From Pseudomonas sp. 6D_7.1_Bac1 (GTDB taxonomy: Bacteria > Pseudomonadota > Gammaproteobacteria > Pseudomonadales > Pseudomonadaceae), in contig NZ_JANLNW010000006.1 of the NCBI RefSeq assembly GCF_025465945.1, positions 62,001 to 126,000 of the forward strand: a stretch of 64,000 bases of DNA, read 5' to 3'. The translations under genes and the position numbers were made by a program. How positions within the stretch are numbered: position 1 is the stretch's first letter; each line of letters starts with the position of its first letter. A model generated the notes under the pieces. That model was not told the origin of the DNA. It did no database searches and saw only the letters and a list, made by a program, of their open reading frames with translations. Of this stretch, positions 8,766 through 22,585 are shown in pieces.

Positions 8766-10511
8766 TTAATTCAGACGGAGTTTGTTTTCAGCGATGGCGT
8801 ACATCGGCCGCCACAGCACGCGATTGAAGGCCACGACAAAGAACGACATCACTACCACGCCCAGCGTAATTTTTGGAAAGTCGCCAGCCGCCGTGGTCTG
8901 GGCGATATAGGCCCCCAAACCGTGAGCGACCACTTTATCCTGCCCCCAGGAAACGAATTCGGAAACGATACTGGCGTTCCACGCCCCACCCGAGGCGGTA
9001 ATCGCCCCCGTCACGTAATACGGGAAGATGCCGGGTAGCATTACCTTGCGCCACCACTGCCAGCCGCGAATATGGAAATTGGCCGCAGCCTCGCGAAAAT
9101 CGTTGGGAAATGCACTGGCACCGGCGATCACGTTGAACAGGATGTACCACTGCGTCCCCAGCACGATCAGCGGGCTGAGCCAGATGTCCGGGTTCAACTG
9201 ATAGTGCAGAATCACAATGACAAACACCGGAAACAACAGGTTCGCCGGGAACGCCGCCAGAAACTGGGCCAGCGGCTGGATCTTCTCCGCCAGATGCGGA
9301 CGCAAGCCGATCATCACGCCCAGCGGTACCCAGACCAGTGAGGCCAACAGAATCAACAGGGCCACCCGCAGCAGGGTAATCGCTCCCAAACCAATCACAT
9401 GCCACAGTTCGTCCAGCGTCACTTCGCTGCCGACGTAGATCACGATGTGATACAGCGCGTAAAGAGTCATCGCCGCAATCGCCGCAGCCCAGACCCAATC
9501 GATAGCCCTTGAAACCGTCGGGCTGGCCTGATGAACCACCACCGTTTTAGAGCGTGGCAGGCTCAGGCGCATGTTGGTGATGCGCACGACGGCACGGATA
9601 AAAGGCCGCAACAGGCGCTGAACGACCCGGGTGCGCTGGATCAGATTCAGTACCCAGGACTCGGGGGCCCCGGCCTGTGAAGCGGTGTCTTCCATCCGGA
9701 ACTTGTCAGCCCAGGCCACCAGCGGACGGAACAGGAATTGGTCGTAAATCAGGATGACCACGATCATCGCCAGAATAACGTAACCCACGGCGTGCAGGTC
9801 GCGCTGCTCAATGGCCGTCGCCAGGTAGGAACCGACACCCGGCAAGGTGATCGTCTTGTCGCCCACAGTGATCGCTTCCGAGGCCACCACGAAGAACCAG
9901 CCTCCGGACATGCTCATCATCATGTTCCAGACCAGGCCTGGAATGGCGAACGGCACATCCAGCTTCCAGAACTTCTGCCAGCCGGAAAGCTGCAGGTTGC
10001 TGGACACCTCTTCCAGATCCCGAGGCACCGTGCGCAGCGACTGATAGAAGCTGAACGTCATGTTCCAGGCCTGGGCGGTGAAGATGGCAAAGATTGCCGC
10101 GCACTCCGCGCCCAGCACACGTCCTGGAAACAGCAGCAGGAAAAATGTCACGGTGAACGAGATATAGCCCAGAACAGGCACCGATTGCAGGATATCCAGC
10201 ACCGGCACCAGCAGCTTCTCGGCCCGCCGGCTCTTGGCCGCCAACGTTCCGTAAACCAGGGTAAAGATCAGTGACGCCACCATGGCCGCAAGCATGCGCA
10301 AGGTCGTGCGAATCGCATATTCAGGCAAATCAGCCGGGTCCAGAGAGATGACTTGCGTCTGCAACGTCGAGATCGGGGCCCAGGTCTCATGCGCGCCAAT
10401 GGAGAAGAACAGCAAGAAGCCAATCACCAGCGGCATGGCGATAAGGTCCCAGCGATTGGGAAGCAACCGCTGGGCCGTTGCCGGAATGTAATGACGCAAT
10501 ACCCTATTCAT
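8766..10511 (-). CDS. ABC transporter permease, two fused membrane domains
   Basis: A 581-residue inner-membrane protein with two BPD-type permease halves in one chain, roughly residues 60-280 and 370-580. Each half ends in an EAA-like loop that docks the ATPase: LEEVSSNLQLSGWQKFWKLDVP (about 170) and FREAAANFHIRGWQWWRKVMLPG (about 500). Each half has about six membrane helices, so the protein would take the place of a permease dimer. It is the first gene of a two-gene operon with the ATPase. The closest general type is the NitT/TauT (nitrate, sulfonate, taurine) group. No substrate-binding protein gene is adjacent, so the ligand cannot be inferred. Confidence 0.88.
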   Translation of the reverse strand: MNRVLRHYIPATAQRLLPNRWDLIAMPLVIGFLLFFSIGAHETWAPISTLQTQVISLDPADLPEYAIRTTLRMLAAMVASLIFTLVYGTLAAKSRRAEKLLVPVLDILQSVPVLGYISFTVTFFLLLFPGRVLGAECAAIFAIFTAQAWNMTFSFYQSLRTVPRDLEEVSSNLQLSGWQKFWKLDVPFAIPGLVWNMMMSMSGGWFFVVASEAITVGDKTITLPGVGSYLATAIEQRDLHAVGYVILAMIVVILIYDQFLFRPLVAWADKFRMEDTASQAGAPESWVLNLIQRTRVVQRLLRPFIRAVVRITNMRLSLPRSKTVVVHQASPTVSRAIDWVWAAAIAAMTLYALYHIVIYVGSEVTLDELWHVIGLGAITLLRVALLILLASLVWVPLGVMIGLRPHLAEKIQPLAQFLAAFPANLLFPVFVIVILHYQLNPDIWLSPLIVLGTQWYILFNVIAGASAFPNDFREAAANFHIRGWQWWRKVMLPGIFPYYVTGAITASGGAWNASIVSEFVSWGQDKVVAHGLGAYIAQTTAAGDFPKITLGVVVMSFFVVAFNRVLWRPMYAIAENKLRLN

Positions 10512-11040
10512 GTTCAGAGATTCCAGTAGCGTTCTGGAGGTGATCGTTGACCACCGATCGACAGTTTCTAGAGCGACCGCGCAAAGAACGGCTCAATAAG
10601 CAGTTGAAGCACAGCTAAGTACACTCTAGCGGGGTAATAAAACAACGGGGGAGGCCACACAAACGAACGCTACGGGGGCGATGCAGAAAATGGTTCTGTG
10701 GCTCAGAAATCCGGGAGATCCGAACACACCATTTACCCTCTGCGCCTCACTTGGCATCCCAATGGGTGGCCCGCCGAGAATCAGCAGGATCCATGGCTGG
10801 AGTCTCCTGAACGGGAGTGAAAAGGACATTTGGACAGGAAAAGCACGACGTCATCCGGCCGGTAGACTTTGAATGCGGCATACGCAATCGAGATTGATGC
10901 CGACACGCAGCTTTTCCGGGGCGGATTGTACGTTTCTAAATGTTACAGAAACATAAACTTGACGTATTTTTTACGCATTTGTGAATGGCCATCCTTCCTT
11001 TGACTGAATCAGTGCCAAAGCAGAACAGCCAGAAACGAAA

Positions 11041-11062
11041 AGCCCCCAGGGTTGGGGGTCTT
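11041..11062. terminator. Hairpin downstream of glmS, second of two
   Basis: The stem pairs GCCCCCA with TGGGGGT around a short loop. Read on the minus strand it is followed by CTTTTCGTTTCT, a weak T-rich tail. It would back up the stronger hairpin at 11073-11104. Confidence 0.6.
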
Positions 11063-11072
11063 TCGTTCAGTC

Positions 11073-11104
11073 AAAAAAGCGATCCGGGCTGAGACCCGGA
11101 TCGC
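11073..11104 (-). terminator. Rho-independent terminator of glmS
   Basis: CGATCCGGG pairs with CCCGGATCG around a small loop, and on the minus strand the stem is followed by six T residues. It begins 10 bases past the glmS stop codon. The predicted Tn7 insertion point falls inside this stem. Confidence 0.85.
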
Positions 11105-11150
11105 CGCAAAGACTTACTCCACCGTCACCGACTTCGCCAGGTTACGCGGC
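11087..11150 (-). other. attTn7: Predicted attTn7 site (unoccupied)
   Basis: Tn7 and related elements recognise the conserved last 36 or so bases of glmS and insert about 25 bases past its stop codon, which here is near 11089. The glmS end reads [14 protein letters not shown], conserved with E. coli glmS. No Tn7 end sequences or transposition genes are present, so the site is empty. The position is inferred from the known mechanism. Confidence 0.7.
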
Positions 11151-12946
11151 TGGTCAACGTCGGTGCCTTTGAGCACGGCGACGTAGTACGAGAGCAGCTG
11201 CAGCGGAATGGTGTAGAGGATCGGCGACAGGATGTCGTGGATGTGCGGCATGTTGATCACATGCGTGCCTTCGCCATTGCTCATGCCGGCTTTCTCGTCA
11301 GCAAACACGATCAGCTGACCGCCACGGGCACGAACTTCCTGCAGGTTGGATTTCAGCTTCTCCAACAACTCGTTGTTCGGTGCCACCGTCACCACCGGCA
11401 TGTCGTCGTCGACCAGTGCCAGCGGGCCGTGCTTGAGCTCACCGGCCGGGTAGGCTTCGGCGTGGATGTAGGAGATTTCCTTGAGCTTGAGCGAGCCTTC
11501 CATTGCCACCGGGTATTGCGCGCCACGGCCCAGGAACAGCGTGTGATGCTTGTCGGCGAACAGCTCGGCGACTTTTTCGACGGTGCTGTCCATAGCCAGC
11601 GCTTCACCCAGACGAGCCGGCAAGCGACGCAGCTCTTCCACCAGTTCGGCTTCCACGTCTTTGGCCAAAGTGCCACGCACCTGGCCCAGAGACAGGGTCA
11701 ACAGCAACAGACCCACCAGTTGAGTGGTAAAGGCTTTGGTCGATGCCACCCCGATTTCGCGACCGGCCTGGGTCAGCAGGGTCAGGTCGGACTCACGCAC
11801 CAGCGAGCTGATGCCAACGTTGCAGATGGCCAGGCTGGCGAGGAAACCCAGCTCTTTGGCGTTACGCAGTGCGGCCAGGGTGTCGGCGGTTTCGCCGGAC
11901 TGGGAGATGGTCACGAACAGCGAATCTGGCTGCACGACCACTTTGCGATAACGGAATTCGCTGGCGACTTCGACCTGGCACGGGATCCCGGCCAGTTCTT
12001 CCAGCCAGTAACGCGCGACCATACCGGCGTGGTAGCTGGTGCCGCAGGCAACGATCTGCACATTGCGGACCTTGGCGAACAACTCGGCGGCTTTGGGACC
12101 AAACGCCTGAACCAGCACCTGGTTCGGGCCAAGGCGGCCTTCCAGGGTGCGTTGCACAACCGATGGTTGCTCGTGGATTTCCTTGAGCATGAAGTGGCGG
12201 AACTCGCCCTTTTCGGCGGATTCGGTGTTATCGCGGTACTGCACCGCTTCGCGCTCGACCACTTTGCCGTCGACATCCCAGATCTTCACGCTGTCGCGGC
12301 GGATTTCGGCGATATCGCCTTCTTCCAGGTACGTGAAGCGGTCGGTGACCTGACGCAGTGCCAGTTGGTCGGACGCCAGGAAGTTCTCGCCCAGACCCAG
12401 GCCGATCACCAACGGGCTACCACTGCGAGCGGCAACCAGACGATCCGGTTGTTGCGCGCTGATAACGGCCAGGCCGTAGGCACCGTGCAGTTCTTTGACA
12501 GTGGCCTTGAGGGCGACGGTCAGGTCACTGTGGTCCTTGAGTTTATGGTTCAGCAGGTGGGCAATGACTTCAGTATCGGTGTCCGAGGTGAACACGTAAC
12601 CCAGGGCCTTGAGCTGCTCACGCAGGGCTTCATGGTTTTCGATGATGCCGTTGTGCACCACCGCCAGATCGCCGGAGAAATGCGGGTGAGCGTTACGCTC
12701 ACAAGGCGCACCGTGAGTCGCCCAACGGGTGTGGGCAATACCCAGACGGCCGGGCAGCGGCTCGGCGCTCAGCGCTTGTTCCAACTCGCTGACCTTGCCC
12801 GGGCGACGCATGCGCTCGAGTTTTTCGCCGTTGGTGTAAACCGCCACACCGGCGCTGTCGTAGCCGCGGTATTCGAGGCGCTTGAGACCCTCGAGCAAAA
12901 TGGCGGTGATGTTACGTTCCGCGACTGCGCCGACAATTCCACACAT
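11114..12946 (-). CDS. glmS: Glutamine--fructose-6-phosphate aminotransferase (isomerizing)
   Basis: A 610-residue cytoplasmic enzyme that makes glucosamine-6-phosphate from fructose-6-phosphate and glutamine, the first step to UDP-GlcNAc for peptidoglycan and LPS. The N-terminal glutaminase domain starts MCGIVGA with catalytic Cys2 exposed after Met removal; residues 1-230 are the Ntn amidotransferase part with [13 protein letters not shown]. Two SIS sugar isomerase domains follow, with [17 protein letters not shown] and the C-terminal SVTVE. Full length. The start lies 1 base from the end of glmR, so the two are co-transcribed. Two tandem hairpins follow the stop. Confidence 0.98.
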   Translation of the reverse strand: MCGIVGAVAERNITAILLEGLKRLEYRGYDSAGVAVYTNGEKLERMRRPGKVSELEQALSAEPLPGRLGIAHTRWATHGAPCERNAHPHFSGDLAVVHNGIIENHEALREQLKALGYVFTSDTDTEVIAHLLNHKLKDHSDLTVALKATVKELHGAYGLAVISAQQPDRLVAARSGSPLVIGLGLGENFLASDQLALRQVTDRFTYLEEGDIAEIRRDSVKIWDVDGKVVEREAVQYRDNTESAEKGEFRHFMLKEIHEQPSVVQRTLEGRLGPNQVLVQAFGPKAAELFAKVRNVQIVACGTSYHAGMVARYWLEELAGIPCQVEVASEFRYRKVVVQPDSLFVTISQSGETADTLAALRNAKELGFLASLAICNVGISSLVRESDLTLLTQAGREIGVASTKAFTTQLVGLLLLTLSLGQVRGTLAKDVEAELVEELRRLPARLGEALAMDSTVEKVAELFADKHHTLFLGRGAQYPVAMEGSLKLKEISYIHAEAYPAGELKHGPLALVDDDMPVVTVAPNNELLEKLKSNLQEVRARGGQLIVFADEKAGMSNGEGTHVINMPHIHDILSPILYTIPLQLLSYYVAVLKGTDVDQPRNLAKSVTVE

Positions 12947-12947
12947 G

Positions 12948-13724
12948 CTATATCTCCTGGCTGACTGCCGCGCAAATCACGTTAATGCCGCGGGCCTGAA
13001 TCTGGTCGCGTGCCTCTTGCGGCAAGCGATCATCGGTAATAAGGGTATGGACGCTGCTCCATGGCAGCTCCAGGTTTGGAATCTTGCGGCCGATCTTGTC
13101 GGATTCGACCATCACGATCACTTCACGAGCCACGTCGGCCATCACACGGCTAAGACCGAGCAGTTCGTTGAAAGTTGTGGTACCGCGCATCAGATCAATG
13201 CCATCGGCACCGATGAACAACTGATCGAAATCGTAAGAGCGCAGGACCTGCTCGGCGACCTGCCCCTGGAATGACTCCGAATGCGGGTCCCAGGTGCCAC
13301 CGGTCATTAACAGCACCGGTTCATGCTCAAGTTCGCTCAGCGCATTGGCAACGTGCAGGGAGTTGGTCATGACGACCAGCCCCGGCTGTTGACCCAGTTG
13401 CGGAATCATCGCGGCGGTCGTGCTGCCGCTGTCGATGATAATCCGCGCGTGTTCGCGAATCCGCATCACCGCAGTTCGAGCAATGGCTTGCTTGTACTGG
13501 GAGACGGATTGGCTCGGATCACTGACCAACTCGTGCGGCATGGTGATCGCACCGCCGTAACGGCGTAGCAGCAGGCCATTGCTTTCAAGAGCCGCCAGAT
13601 CTTTGCGAATTGTAACTTCCGAGGTTTCAAAACGCTTGGCCAATTCATCCACACTGACTTCGCCCTGCTCGTTGAGCAGGGCAAGGATATTGTGGCGACG
13701 TTGTGGTGTATTGCGCTTCGACAT
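12948..13724 (-). CDS. glmR: DeoR-family transcriptional regulator GlmR
   Basis: A 258-residue regulator. Residues 1-60 form a DeoR-type helix-turn-helix ([39 protein letters not shown]), and the rest is a DeoR C-terminal sugar-sensing domain with [12 protein letters not shown] and a GADGID segment. In Pseudomonas the homologous gene between glmS and glmU is called glmR and is thought to control amino-sugar synthesis. The ATG at 13724 ([10 protein letters not shown]) is chosen from the family N-terminus although no strong ribosome site precedes it; the open frame extends 47 codons further up into AT-rich sequence. It lies 1 base before glmS. Confidence 0.92.
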   Translation of the reverse strand: MSKRNTPQRRHNILALLNEQGEVSVDELAKRFETSEVTIRKDLAALESNGLLLRRYGGAITMPHELVSDPSQSVSQYKQAIARTAVMRIREHARIIIDSGSTTAAMIPQLGQQPGLVVMTNSLHVANALSELEHEPVLLMTGGTWDPHSESFQGQVAEQVLRSYDFDQLFIGADGIDLMRGTTTFNELLGLSRVMADVAREVIVMVESDKIGRKIPNLELPWSSVHTLITDDRLPQEARDQIQARGINVICAAVSQEI

Positions 13725-13830
13725 GACTTTTAAGTTTCGATTCGAAAGATAACGGAAGCAATCAAAACCTATCGGCGAAACTTCGTCAAGCCAGCGCATG
13801 AAAAATATATCTGTGGATAACCCATAAAAA

Positions 13831-13892
13831 AGATCGCCGCCTGTGGCAGCACCTACAACGATCAATGTAGGAGTTGCCGCAGACTGCGATCG
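13831..13892. repeat. REPIN (inverted REP pair) between glmR and glmU
   Basis: Two REP-like units face each other: AGATCGCCGCCTGTGGCAGC with ACCTACA at the left, and TGTAGGAGTTGCCGCAGACT with GCGATCG at the right. The unit matches the common Pseudomonas intergenic repeat with a TGTAGGAG core. Exact DnaA boxes flank it at 13812-13820 and 13900-13908. Confidence 0.85.
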
Positions 13893-13909
13893 TTTGACCT
13901 GTGGATAAC

Positions 13910-15277
13910 TCAGCTCTTGTGGATTTTCACCGGCCGCTTCCAGCCATCGATATTCTTCTGCCGAGCCCGACCAACGGCCAACTGGGATTTATCCACATTC
14001 GAGGTAATCGTCGAACCTGCCGCAGTGGTCGCACCGTCCGAGATATCCACAGGCGCTACCAACGAGTTGTTGGAGCCAATGAATACGTCTTCCCCCAAGA
14101 CCGTTTTCCACTTGTTGACGCCATCATAGTTGCAGGTAATGGTGCCAGCGCCAATGTTGGTCCGCGCACCGACCTCGGCGTCGCCCAGGTAGGTCAAGTG
14201 GCCGGCCTTGGCGCCTTCACCGAGATGGACATTCTTCAGTTCGACAAAGTTACCCACATGGGCACGGGCTTCCAGCACAGTCCCCGGACGCAAGCGAGCG
14301 TACGGACCCGCATCGCTGCCCTCGCCCAATACCGCGCCTTCAATATGGCTGTTGGCCTTGATCACCACGCCTTTGCGCAGGGTGCTGTCCTTGATCACGC
14401 AGTTCGGACCAATGACCACGTCGTCTTCGATGACCACGCGGCCTTCGAGAATCACGTTGATATCGATCAGCACGTCACGGCCGACTGTCACTTCACCGCG
14501 CACATCAAAACGCGCCGGATCGCGCAGCGTCACGCCCTGTGCCATCAGACGACGGCCTTCGCGCAACTGATAGTGACGCTCAAGCTCTGCGAGCTGTTTG
14601 CGGTCGTTGGCGCCCTGCACTTCCATCGCGTCGTGAGGTTGCTCGGTGTCTACTATCAGGCCGTCGCTGACTGCCATGGCAATCACGTCTGTCAGGTAGT
14701 ACTCGCCCTGAGCGTTGTTGTTGGAGAGCCGGCTCATCCAGTCCTCCAGACGATTGGCCGGCACCGCAAGAATACCGGTATTGCCTTCAGTGATCGTACG
14801 CTCGGCTTCGCTGGCATCTTTATGCTCGACGATAGCGGTCACCCGACCGTCAGCGTTGCGCACAATGCGACCGTAACCCGTCGGGTCATCAAGTTCGACG
14901 GTCAACAGCCCCATCTGCTGCGGCGCCACAAGCTTGAGCAAGCGTTGCAGGGTTGGAACTTCAATCAGCGGCACATCACCGTAAAGAATCAACACGGTAT
15001 CGGCGGTGATGAACGGCACAGCCTGGGCCACTGCGTGACCGGTGCCGAGTTGCTTGTCCTGCAAAACGAAGTTCAAGTCGTCTGCAGCCAGACGCTCGCG
15101 GACTGCATCGGCACCGTGGCCAATCACCACGTGAATGCGCTGTGGATCAAGTTGGCGGGCGCTGTGGATAACATGGCCAAGCATGGAATTGCCCGCCACC
15201 GGGTGAAGAACTTTCGGCAACGCCGAACGCATGCGAGTGCCTTGACCGGCAGCGAGAATAACGATTTCAAGTGACAT
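13910..15277 (-). CDS. glmU: Bifunctional UDP-GlcNAc pyrophosphorylase / glucosamine-1-phosphate acetyltransferase
   Basis: A 455-residue cytoplasmic enzyme that acetylates glucosamine-1-phosphate and couples it to UTP, giving UDP-GlcNAc. The N-terminal uridyltransferase has LAAGQGTRM and KVLHPVAGN; from about residue 250 the protein is a left-handed beta helix of hexapeptide repeats, with the acetyltransferase site near [10 protein letters not shown] and [13 protein letters not shown]. Full length. It is the first gene of the glmU-glmR-glmS cluster on the minus strand, 115 bases after the atpC terminator. Two exact DnaA-box sequences fall inside its coding region (13989 and 15163). Confidence 0.98.
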   Translation of the reverse strand: MSLEIVILAAGQGTRMRSALPKVLHPVAGNSMLGHVIHSARQLDPQRIHVVIGHGADAVRERLAADDLNFVLQDKQLGTGHAVAQAVPFITADTVLILYGDVPLIEVPTLQRLLKLVAPQQMGLLTVELDDPTGYGRIVRNADGRVTAIVEHKDASEAERTITEGNTGILAVPANRLEDWMSRLSNNNAQGEYYLTDVIAMAVSDGLIVDTEQPHDAMEVQGANDRKQLAELERHYQLREGRRLMAQGVTLRDPARFDVRGEVTVGRDVLIDINVILEGRVVIEDDVVIGPNCVIKDSTLRKGVVIKANSHIEGAVLGEGSDAGPYARLRPGTVLEARAHVGNFVELKNVHLGEGAKAGHLTYLGDAEVGARTNIGAGTITCNYDGVNKWKTVLGEDVFIGSNNSLVAPVDISDGATTAAGSTITSNVDKSQLAVGRARQKNIDGWKRPVKIHKS

Positions 15278-15337
15278 GACTGGCTACCAATCCTGGGTGG
15301 TCAGCGGCTGCGACCAAGAGATGAATTGCAGGAAAAG

Positions 15338-15366
15338 AAAAAGGGTAGCCGAGGCTACCCTTTTTA
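15338..15366 (-). terminator. Terminator of the ATP synthase operon
   Basis: AAAGGGTAGCC pairs with GGCTACCCTTT around a tiny loop, flanked by A and T runs, just after the atpC stop at 15394. The A/T runs on both sides could make it work in both directions, but it serves atpC. Confidence 0.9.
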
Positions 15367-15393
15367 ATCAATCACACAAAAAGCGGATGGCGG

Positions 15394-15819
15394 TTAGCCG
15401 CCGAACTTTTTGCGGATTTGCTGGACGGTGCGCAGCTGAGCTGTCGCCTCGGCCAGACGAGCGGCAGCGGAACCGTAGTCGAACTCGGCGCCTCTATCAT
15501 GCAAGGCCTTCTCGGCAGCCTTTACGGCTTGCTGAGCGGAGGCTTCGTCCAGGTCGGCAGCACGTTGCACAGTGTCGGCAAGAACCTTGACCATGTTCGG
15601 CTGAACCTCGAGGTAACCACCGGAGATGTAAAACACCTCGGCTTCCCCGCCCTGCTTGATCAAGCGGATCGGACCTGGTTTCAGATTAGTGATCAGCGGA
15701 GCGTGACCCAGAGCGATACCAAGATCACCCAGCTCACCGTGCGCAATCACCATCTCGACCAGACCGGAGAAGATTTCCCCTTCCGCGCTGACGATGTCGC
15801 AATGGACTGTCATAGCCAT
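15394..15819 (-). CDS. atpC: ATP synthase F1 subunit epsilon
   Basis: A 141-residue subunit of the F1 central stalk that turns with gamma and limits ATP hydrolysis. The N-terminal beta sandwich ([17 protein letters not shown] to about residue 85) has [17 protein letters not shown], and the C-terminal part is two helices ([32 protein letters not shown]). Full length. The start follows atpD by 45 bases. Last gene of the atpIBEFHAGDC operon, followed by a strong terminator. Confidence 0.97.
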   Translation of the reverse strand: MAMTVHCDIVSAEGEIFSGLVEMVIAHGELGDLGIALGHAPLITNLKPGPIRLIKQGGEAEVFYISGGYLEVQPNMVKVLADTVQRAADLDEASAQQAVKAAEKALHDRGAEFDYGSAAARLAEATAQLRTVQQIRKKFGG

Positions 15820-15864
15820 CTGCTTGCCTCAACCTAAATTAGCGCCCGTCGCCGGGCGCCTGGA

Positions 15865-17271
<1,407 letters not shown>

Positions 17272-18132
17272 TTAAACCGCGGCAGCGCCGCCGACGATTT
17301 CCGAGATCTCTTGGGTGATCGCAGCCTGACGCGCCTTGTTGTAGATCAGCTGCAAATCGCTGATCAAATCACCGGCGTTGTCGGTAGCGTTCTTCATTGC
17401 GATCATCCGCGCCGCTTGTTCAGCTGCGTTGTTCTCGACCACCGCCTGGTACACCTGCGACTCCACGTAGCGGACCATCAAGCCGTCAAGCAGCTCCTTG
17501 GCATCCGGTTCGTAGAGATAGTCCCAGTGGTGCTTGAGTTCTTGATCCGGGGTCGCCACCAGTGGAATCAATTGCTCCACGGTAGGCTGTTGCGTCATGG
17601 TGTTGATGAACTTGTTGGACACCACGCACAGGCGGTCAATACGGCCGTCCAGGTAGGCATCCAGCATCACCTTGACGCTGCCGATCAGATCATTGATCGA
17701 CGGCTCTTCACCCAGGTGGCTGATAGCTGCAACGACGTTACCGCCGAAGTTGCGGAAGAAAGCCGCACCTTTGCTACCAATCACACACAGATCGATCTCG
17801 ACGCCTTGTTCGCGGTTTACCGCCATGTCCTTGACCAAAGCCTTGAACAGGTTGGTGTTCAAGCCACCACACAGACCACGGTCACTGCTCACGACGACAT
17901 AACCAACGCGCTTGATAGCACGGTCGATCATGAACGGGTGGCGATATTCCGGGTTGGCGTTGGCCAGATGACCAATAACCTGGCGGATGCGCTCCGCGTA
18001 AGGACGGCTAGCCGACATGCGCATTTGTGCCTTGCGCATTTTGCTGACCGCCACTTTTTCCATGGCGCTGGTAATCTTTTGCGTGCTTTTGATGCTCGCA
18101 ATCTTACTGCGAATCTCTTTTGCGCCTGCCAT
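17272..18132 (-). CDS. atpG: ATP synthase F1 subunit gamma
   Basis: The 286-residue rotor shaft of F1. The N-terminal helix [32 protein letters not shown] and the C-terminal helix ending [17 protein letters not shown] form the coiled coil that turns within the alpha/beta ring; the middle is the Rossmann-like domain with [12 protein letters not shown]. Full length. It lies 50 bases after atpA and 27 before atpD on the minus strand. Confidence 0.98.
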   Translation of the reverse strand: MAGAKEIRSKIASIKSTQKITSAMEKVAVSKMRKAQMRMSASRPYAERIRQVIGHLANANPEYRHPFMIDRAIKRVGYVVVSSDRGLCGGLNTNLFKALVKDMAVNREQGVEIDLCVIGSKGAAFFRNFGGNVVAAISHLGEEPSINDLIGSVKVMLDAYLDGRIDRLCVVSNKFINTMTQQPTVEQLIPLVATPDQELKHHWDYLYEPDAKELLDGLMVRYVESQVYQAVVENNAAEQAARMIAMKNATDNAGDLISDLQLIYNKARQAAITQEISEIVGGAAAV

Positions 18133-18182
18133 GTAACACCTATCAGGTTAGCAAGCGGGAGCCTCTCGGCCCCCGCTGCGGC

Positions 18183-19727
18183 TTACCAGGTTTGGGTGGC
18201 TTTGAACTTCTCGATACCGGCTTTCAGGCCAGCGTCGATTTCGTCATTGAAGTCACCCTTCACGTTGATCTTCGCCATCAATTCGGCGTGATCGCGGTTG
18301 AAGTAAGCAATCATGGCCTGCTCGAAGCTACCGATTTTTGGAATCTCGATGTCGACCAGGAAGCCACGTTCAGCGGCATACAGGGACAACGACATGTCGG
18401 CAATGGACATCGGCGCATATTGCTTCTGCTTCATCAGCTCGGTAACGCGCTGACCGTGCTCAAGCTGCTTGCGAGTGGCTTCGTCCAGGTCAGAAGCGAA
18501 CTGGGCGAATGCAGCCAGTTCACGGTACTGAGCCAGAGCGGTACGGATACCACCGGAAAGCTTCTTGATGATCTTGGTCTGAGCGGCACCACCCACACGG
18601 GATACCGAAACACCGGCGTTCACTGCAGGACGGATCCCGGAGTTGAACATGGCGGATTCCAGGAAGATCTGACCGTCGGTGATGGAAATCACGTTGGTCG
18701 GAACGAACGCGGAAACGTCGCCAGCCTGAGTTTCAATGATTGGCAGAGCGGTCAAGGAACCGGTCTTGCCAGTCACGGCACCGTTAGTGAACTTCTCTAC
18801 GTATTCTTCCGAAACGCGGGATGCGCGCTCCAGCAGACGGGAGTGGAGATAGAACACGTCGCCTGGGTAGGCTTCACGGCCTGGTGGACGGCGCAGCAGC
18901 AGGGAAATCTGGCGGTAAGCCACTGCTTGCTTGGACAGATCGTCATAGACGATCAGCGCGTCTTCACCGCGGTCGCGGAAGTATTCGCCCATGGTGCAAC
19001 CGGAGTACGGTGCCAGGAATTGCAGTGCAGCCGATTCCGAAGCACTGGCAGCTACGACGATGGTGTTAGCCAGGGCGCCGTTTTCTTCCAGCTTGCGAAC
19101 CACGTTGGCGATGGTCGATTGTTTCTGACCGATTGCTACGTAGACGCAGAAGATGCCGCTGTCTTTCTGGTTGATGATCGCGTCGATTGCCAGAGCGGTT
19201 TTACCGATCTGACGGTCACCGATGATCAGCTCACGCTGGCCACGGCCGACAGGGATCATGGCATCGACAGCCTTGTAGCCAGTCTGTACAGGCTGGTCTA
19301 CCGACTTACGCCAGATCACGCCTGGAGCAACTTTCTCGACCGCATCGGTCTCGGTGTTGTTCAGCGGACCTTTGCCGTCAACTGGGTTACCCAGTGCGTC
19401 GACTACGCGACCCAGCAGTTCCTTACCTACCGGAACTTCGAGGATGCGGCCAGTGCACTTGGCGCTCATGCCTTCAGCCAGAGTCTGGTAAGAGCCCAAT
19501 ACAACGGCACCTACAGAGTCTTGCTCCAGGTTGAGGGCCATACCGTAGACGCCGCCCGGAAACTCGATCATCTCGCCGTACATAACGTCGGCCAGACCGT
19601 GAATCCGCACGATGCCGTCAGATACGCTGACGACAGTGCCTTCGTTACGGGCTTGGGAGGTCACATCGAGCTTTTCGATGCGGCCCTTGATAATTTCACT
19701 TATTTCGGAAGGATTGAGTTGCTGCAT
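18183..19727 (-). CDS. atpA: ATP synthase F1 subunit alpha
   Basis: The 514-residue non-catalytic nucleotide-binding subunit of F1. It starts [20 protein letters not shown]; the P-loop is GDRQIGKT (about 169-176), and the arginine finger region is near [10 protein letters not shown]. Full length. It lies 21 bases after atpH and 50 before atpG. The plus strand carries a long open frame opposite it, which is a codon-bias shadow. Confidence 0.98.
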   Translation of the reverse strand: MQQLNPSEISEIIKGRIEKLDVTSQARNEGTVVSVSDGIVRIHGLADVMYGEMIEFPGGVYGMALNLEQDSVGAVVLGSYQTLAEGMSAKCTGRILEVPVGKELLGRVVDALGNPVDGKGPLNNTETDAVEKVAPGVIWRKSVDQPVQTGYKAVDAMIPVGRGQRELIIGDRQIGKTALAIDAIINQKDSGIFCVYVAIGQKQSTIANVVRKLEENGALANTIVVAASASESAALQFLAPYSGCTMGEYFRDRGEDALIVYDDLSKQAVAYRQISLLLRRPPGREAYPGDVFYLHSRLLERASRVSEEYVEKFTNGAVTGKTGSLTALPIIETQAGDVSAFVPTNVISITDGQIFLESAMFNSGIRPAVNAGVSVSRVGGAAQTKIIKKLSGGIRTALAQYRELAAFAQFASDLDEATRKQLEHGQRVTELMKQKQYAPMSIADMSLSLYAAERGFLVDIEIPKIGSFEQAMIAYFNRDHAELMAKINVKGDFNDEIDAGLKAGIEKFKATQTW

Positions 19728-19748
19728 TGCTCTGCTGCCCCTTCAAAC

Positions 19749-20285
19749 TCAAGATTTCAATGCTTCGGCAAGGTTCGCGAGTTTGCCGCGAATCGAGCCA
19801 TCGATTACCAGGTCGCCGGCGCGGATGATGACACCACCAATAAGGGTGGCATCCTCCGCAGCGTGCAGTCGCACTTCCCGGCCGAGCCGTGCACTGAGAA
19901 CCTTGGCGAGTTTGTCTTGCTGTTCTTGGTTCAATGCAAAAGCACTGGTGACATCCACATCTACCGATTTCTCTTGTTCGGCCTTGTACAGGTCAAACAG
20001 AGCGGCGATCTCCGGCAAAAGCGGGAGACGGTCGTTTTCAGCAACGACGTGGATGAAATTCTGTGCCTTGGCATCGAACTTGTCGCCACACACGTCAATA
20101 AACGTGGTGGCCTTGTTTGCGCTCGTCAGTCGCGGGGCCTTGAGCACGCGCTGCATGGTGTCGTCTTGCGACACTGCTGCAGCCAGGCCGAGCATGGCTG
20201 ACCAAGAGGCCAGTTGCTGGTGGGCCTGGGCGTGCTCGAAGGCTGCCTTAGCGTAAGGTCGGGCCAACGTGGTCAGTTCTGCCAT
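19749..20285 (-). CDS. atpH: ATP synthase F1 subunit delta
   Basis: A 178-residue peripheral stalk subunit linking F1 to the b subunits. It begins [19 protein letters not shown], the conserved OSCP/delta start, and ends in the [32 protein letters not shown] region. Full length. It lies 12 bases after atpF and 21 before atpA. Confidence 0.97.
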   Translation of the reverse strand: MAELTTLARPYAKAAFEHAQAHQQLASWSAMLGLAAAVSQDDTMQRVLKAPRLTSANKATTFIDVCGDKFDAKAQNFIHVVAENDRLPLLPEIAALFDLYKAEQEKSVDVDVTSAFALNQEQQDKLAKVLSARLGREVRLHAAEDATLIGGVIIRAGDLVIDGSIRGKLANLAEALKS

Positions 20286-20297
20286 GATCGCCCTCGC

Positions 20298-20768
20298 TTA
20301 AATTTCAGCAGCCAGTTTGTTAACCAGCTCCGCGTGCGCGTTTTGATCGATTGTGGCACCCAGGATCTTCTCGGCGCCGCCAACGGCCAGAGCACCCAGT
20401 TGGGCACGCAGCGCGTCTTTGACACTGTTCAGTTCCTGCTCGATCTCGGCCTGAGCCTGCACCTTCACACGTTCAGCGTCGACACGGGCTTTATCAACAG
20501 CCTCTTCGACGATCTGATTACCGCGTTTCTTGGCCTGCTCAATGATTTCGGCTGCCTGAGCTTTTGCTTCGCGCAGTTGTTGACCCGCTTTATCTTGGGC
20601 CAATTCCAGGTCGCGAGCTGCTCGGGCGGCAGCGTCCAGTCCATCCGCGATCTTCTTCTGACGTTCGTGCAAAGCCGCGATGACCGGAGGCCACACGAAC
20701 TTCATGCAAAACAGTACAAAAATGAAGAACGCAACGGACTGGCCAATCAGGGTTGCATTAATGTTCAC
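20298..20768 (-). CDS. atpF: ATP synthase Fo subunit b
   Basis: A 156-residue peripheral stalk subunit. One N-terminal membrane helix ([26 protein letters not shown]) is followed by a long polar helical part rich in A, E, K and R that forms the coiled-coil dimer. Full length. It lies 58 bases after atpE and 12 before atpH. Confidence 0.97.
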   Translation of the reverse strand: MNINATLIGQSVAFFIFVLFCMKFVWPPVIAALHERQKKIADGLDAAARAARDLELAQDKAGQQLREAKAQAAEIIEQAKKRGNQIVEEAVDKARVDAERVKVQAQAEIEQELNSVKDALRAQLGALAVGGAEKILGATIDQNAHAELVNKLAAEI

Positions 20769-20826
20769 GCCAACACCTCGCTCGTTCGTTGTCCATCAGA
20801 CTTGCTCAACTCGAAAATCCGAGTGA

Positions 20827-21099
<273 letters not shown>

Positions 21100-21217
21100 T
21101 TACGTCGTATGGTTTAGGTTTTTTAGATTAAAGCGGTAAAACAAATCGTTTCATCGAGCCCGGTACGGGCCCCCTCTCGCCGAGGCAAGAGGGACATCAG
21201 ACCAGCCGAAACTGGTC

Positions 21218-22511
<1,294 letters not shown>

Positions 22512-22585
22512 CACTTTTACTCCTCAAAGGCCGGCTGCCAGAATTCAATAACTTGGCATAATTTGTGCCGACAAAATGCGCGCAG

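Larger units (their letters stand above)
10512..11113. other. Intergenic region between the ABC operon and glmS
   Basis: About 600 bases with no convincing gene. Short open frames on both strands (plus 10681-10872, minus 10626-10829) have no good ribosome site and no recognisable protein. The right part (10930-10995) is AT-rich, and the end holds two hairpins that finish glmS transcription. Transcription of the permease-ATPase operon must begin in the left part, but I could not fix a promoter. Confidence 0.6.

Noticed and set aside
10626..10829. Small open frame upstream of the ABC operon
   Set aside because: 67 codons, no strong ribosome site and no recognisable sequence; the other strand is also open over the same stretch.
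11237..12964. 575-codon open frame on the plus strand opposite glmS
   Set aside because: Shadow of glmS; low-complexity Q/G/H-rich product without family features.
13901..15274. 457-codon open frame on the plus strand opposite glmU
   Set aside because: Mirror of glmU, no ribosome site, no family sequence.
18120..20201. 693-codon open frame on the plus strand opposite atpA and atpH
   Set aside because: Crosses the boundaries of two certain ATP synthase genes and has no motif.
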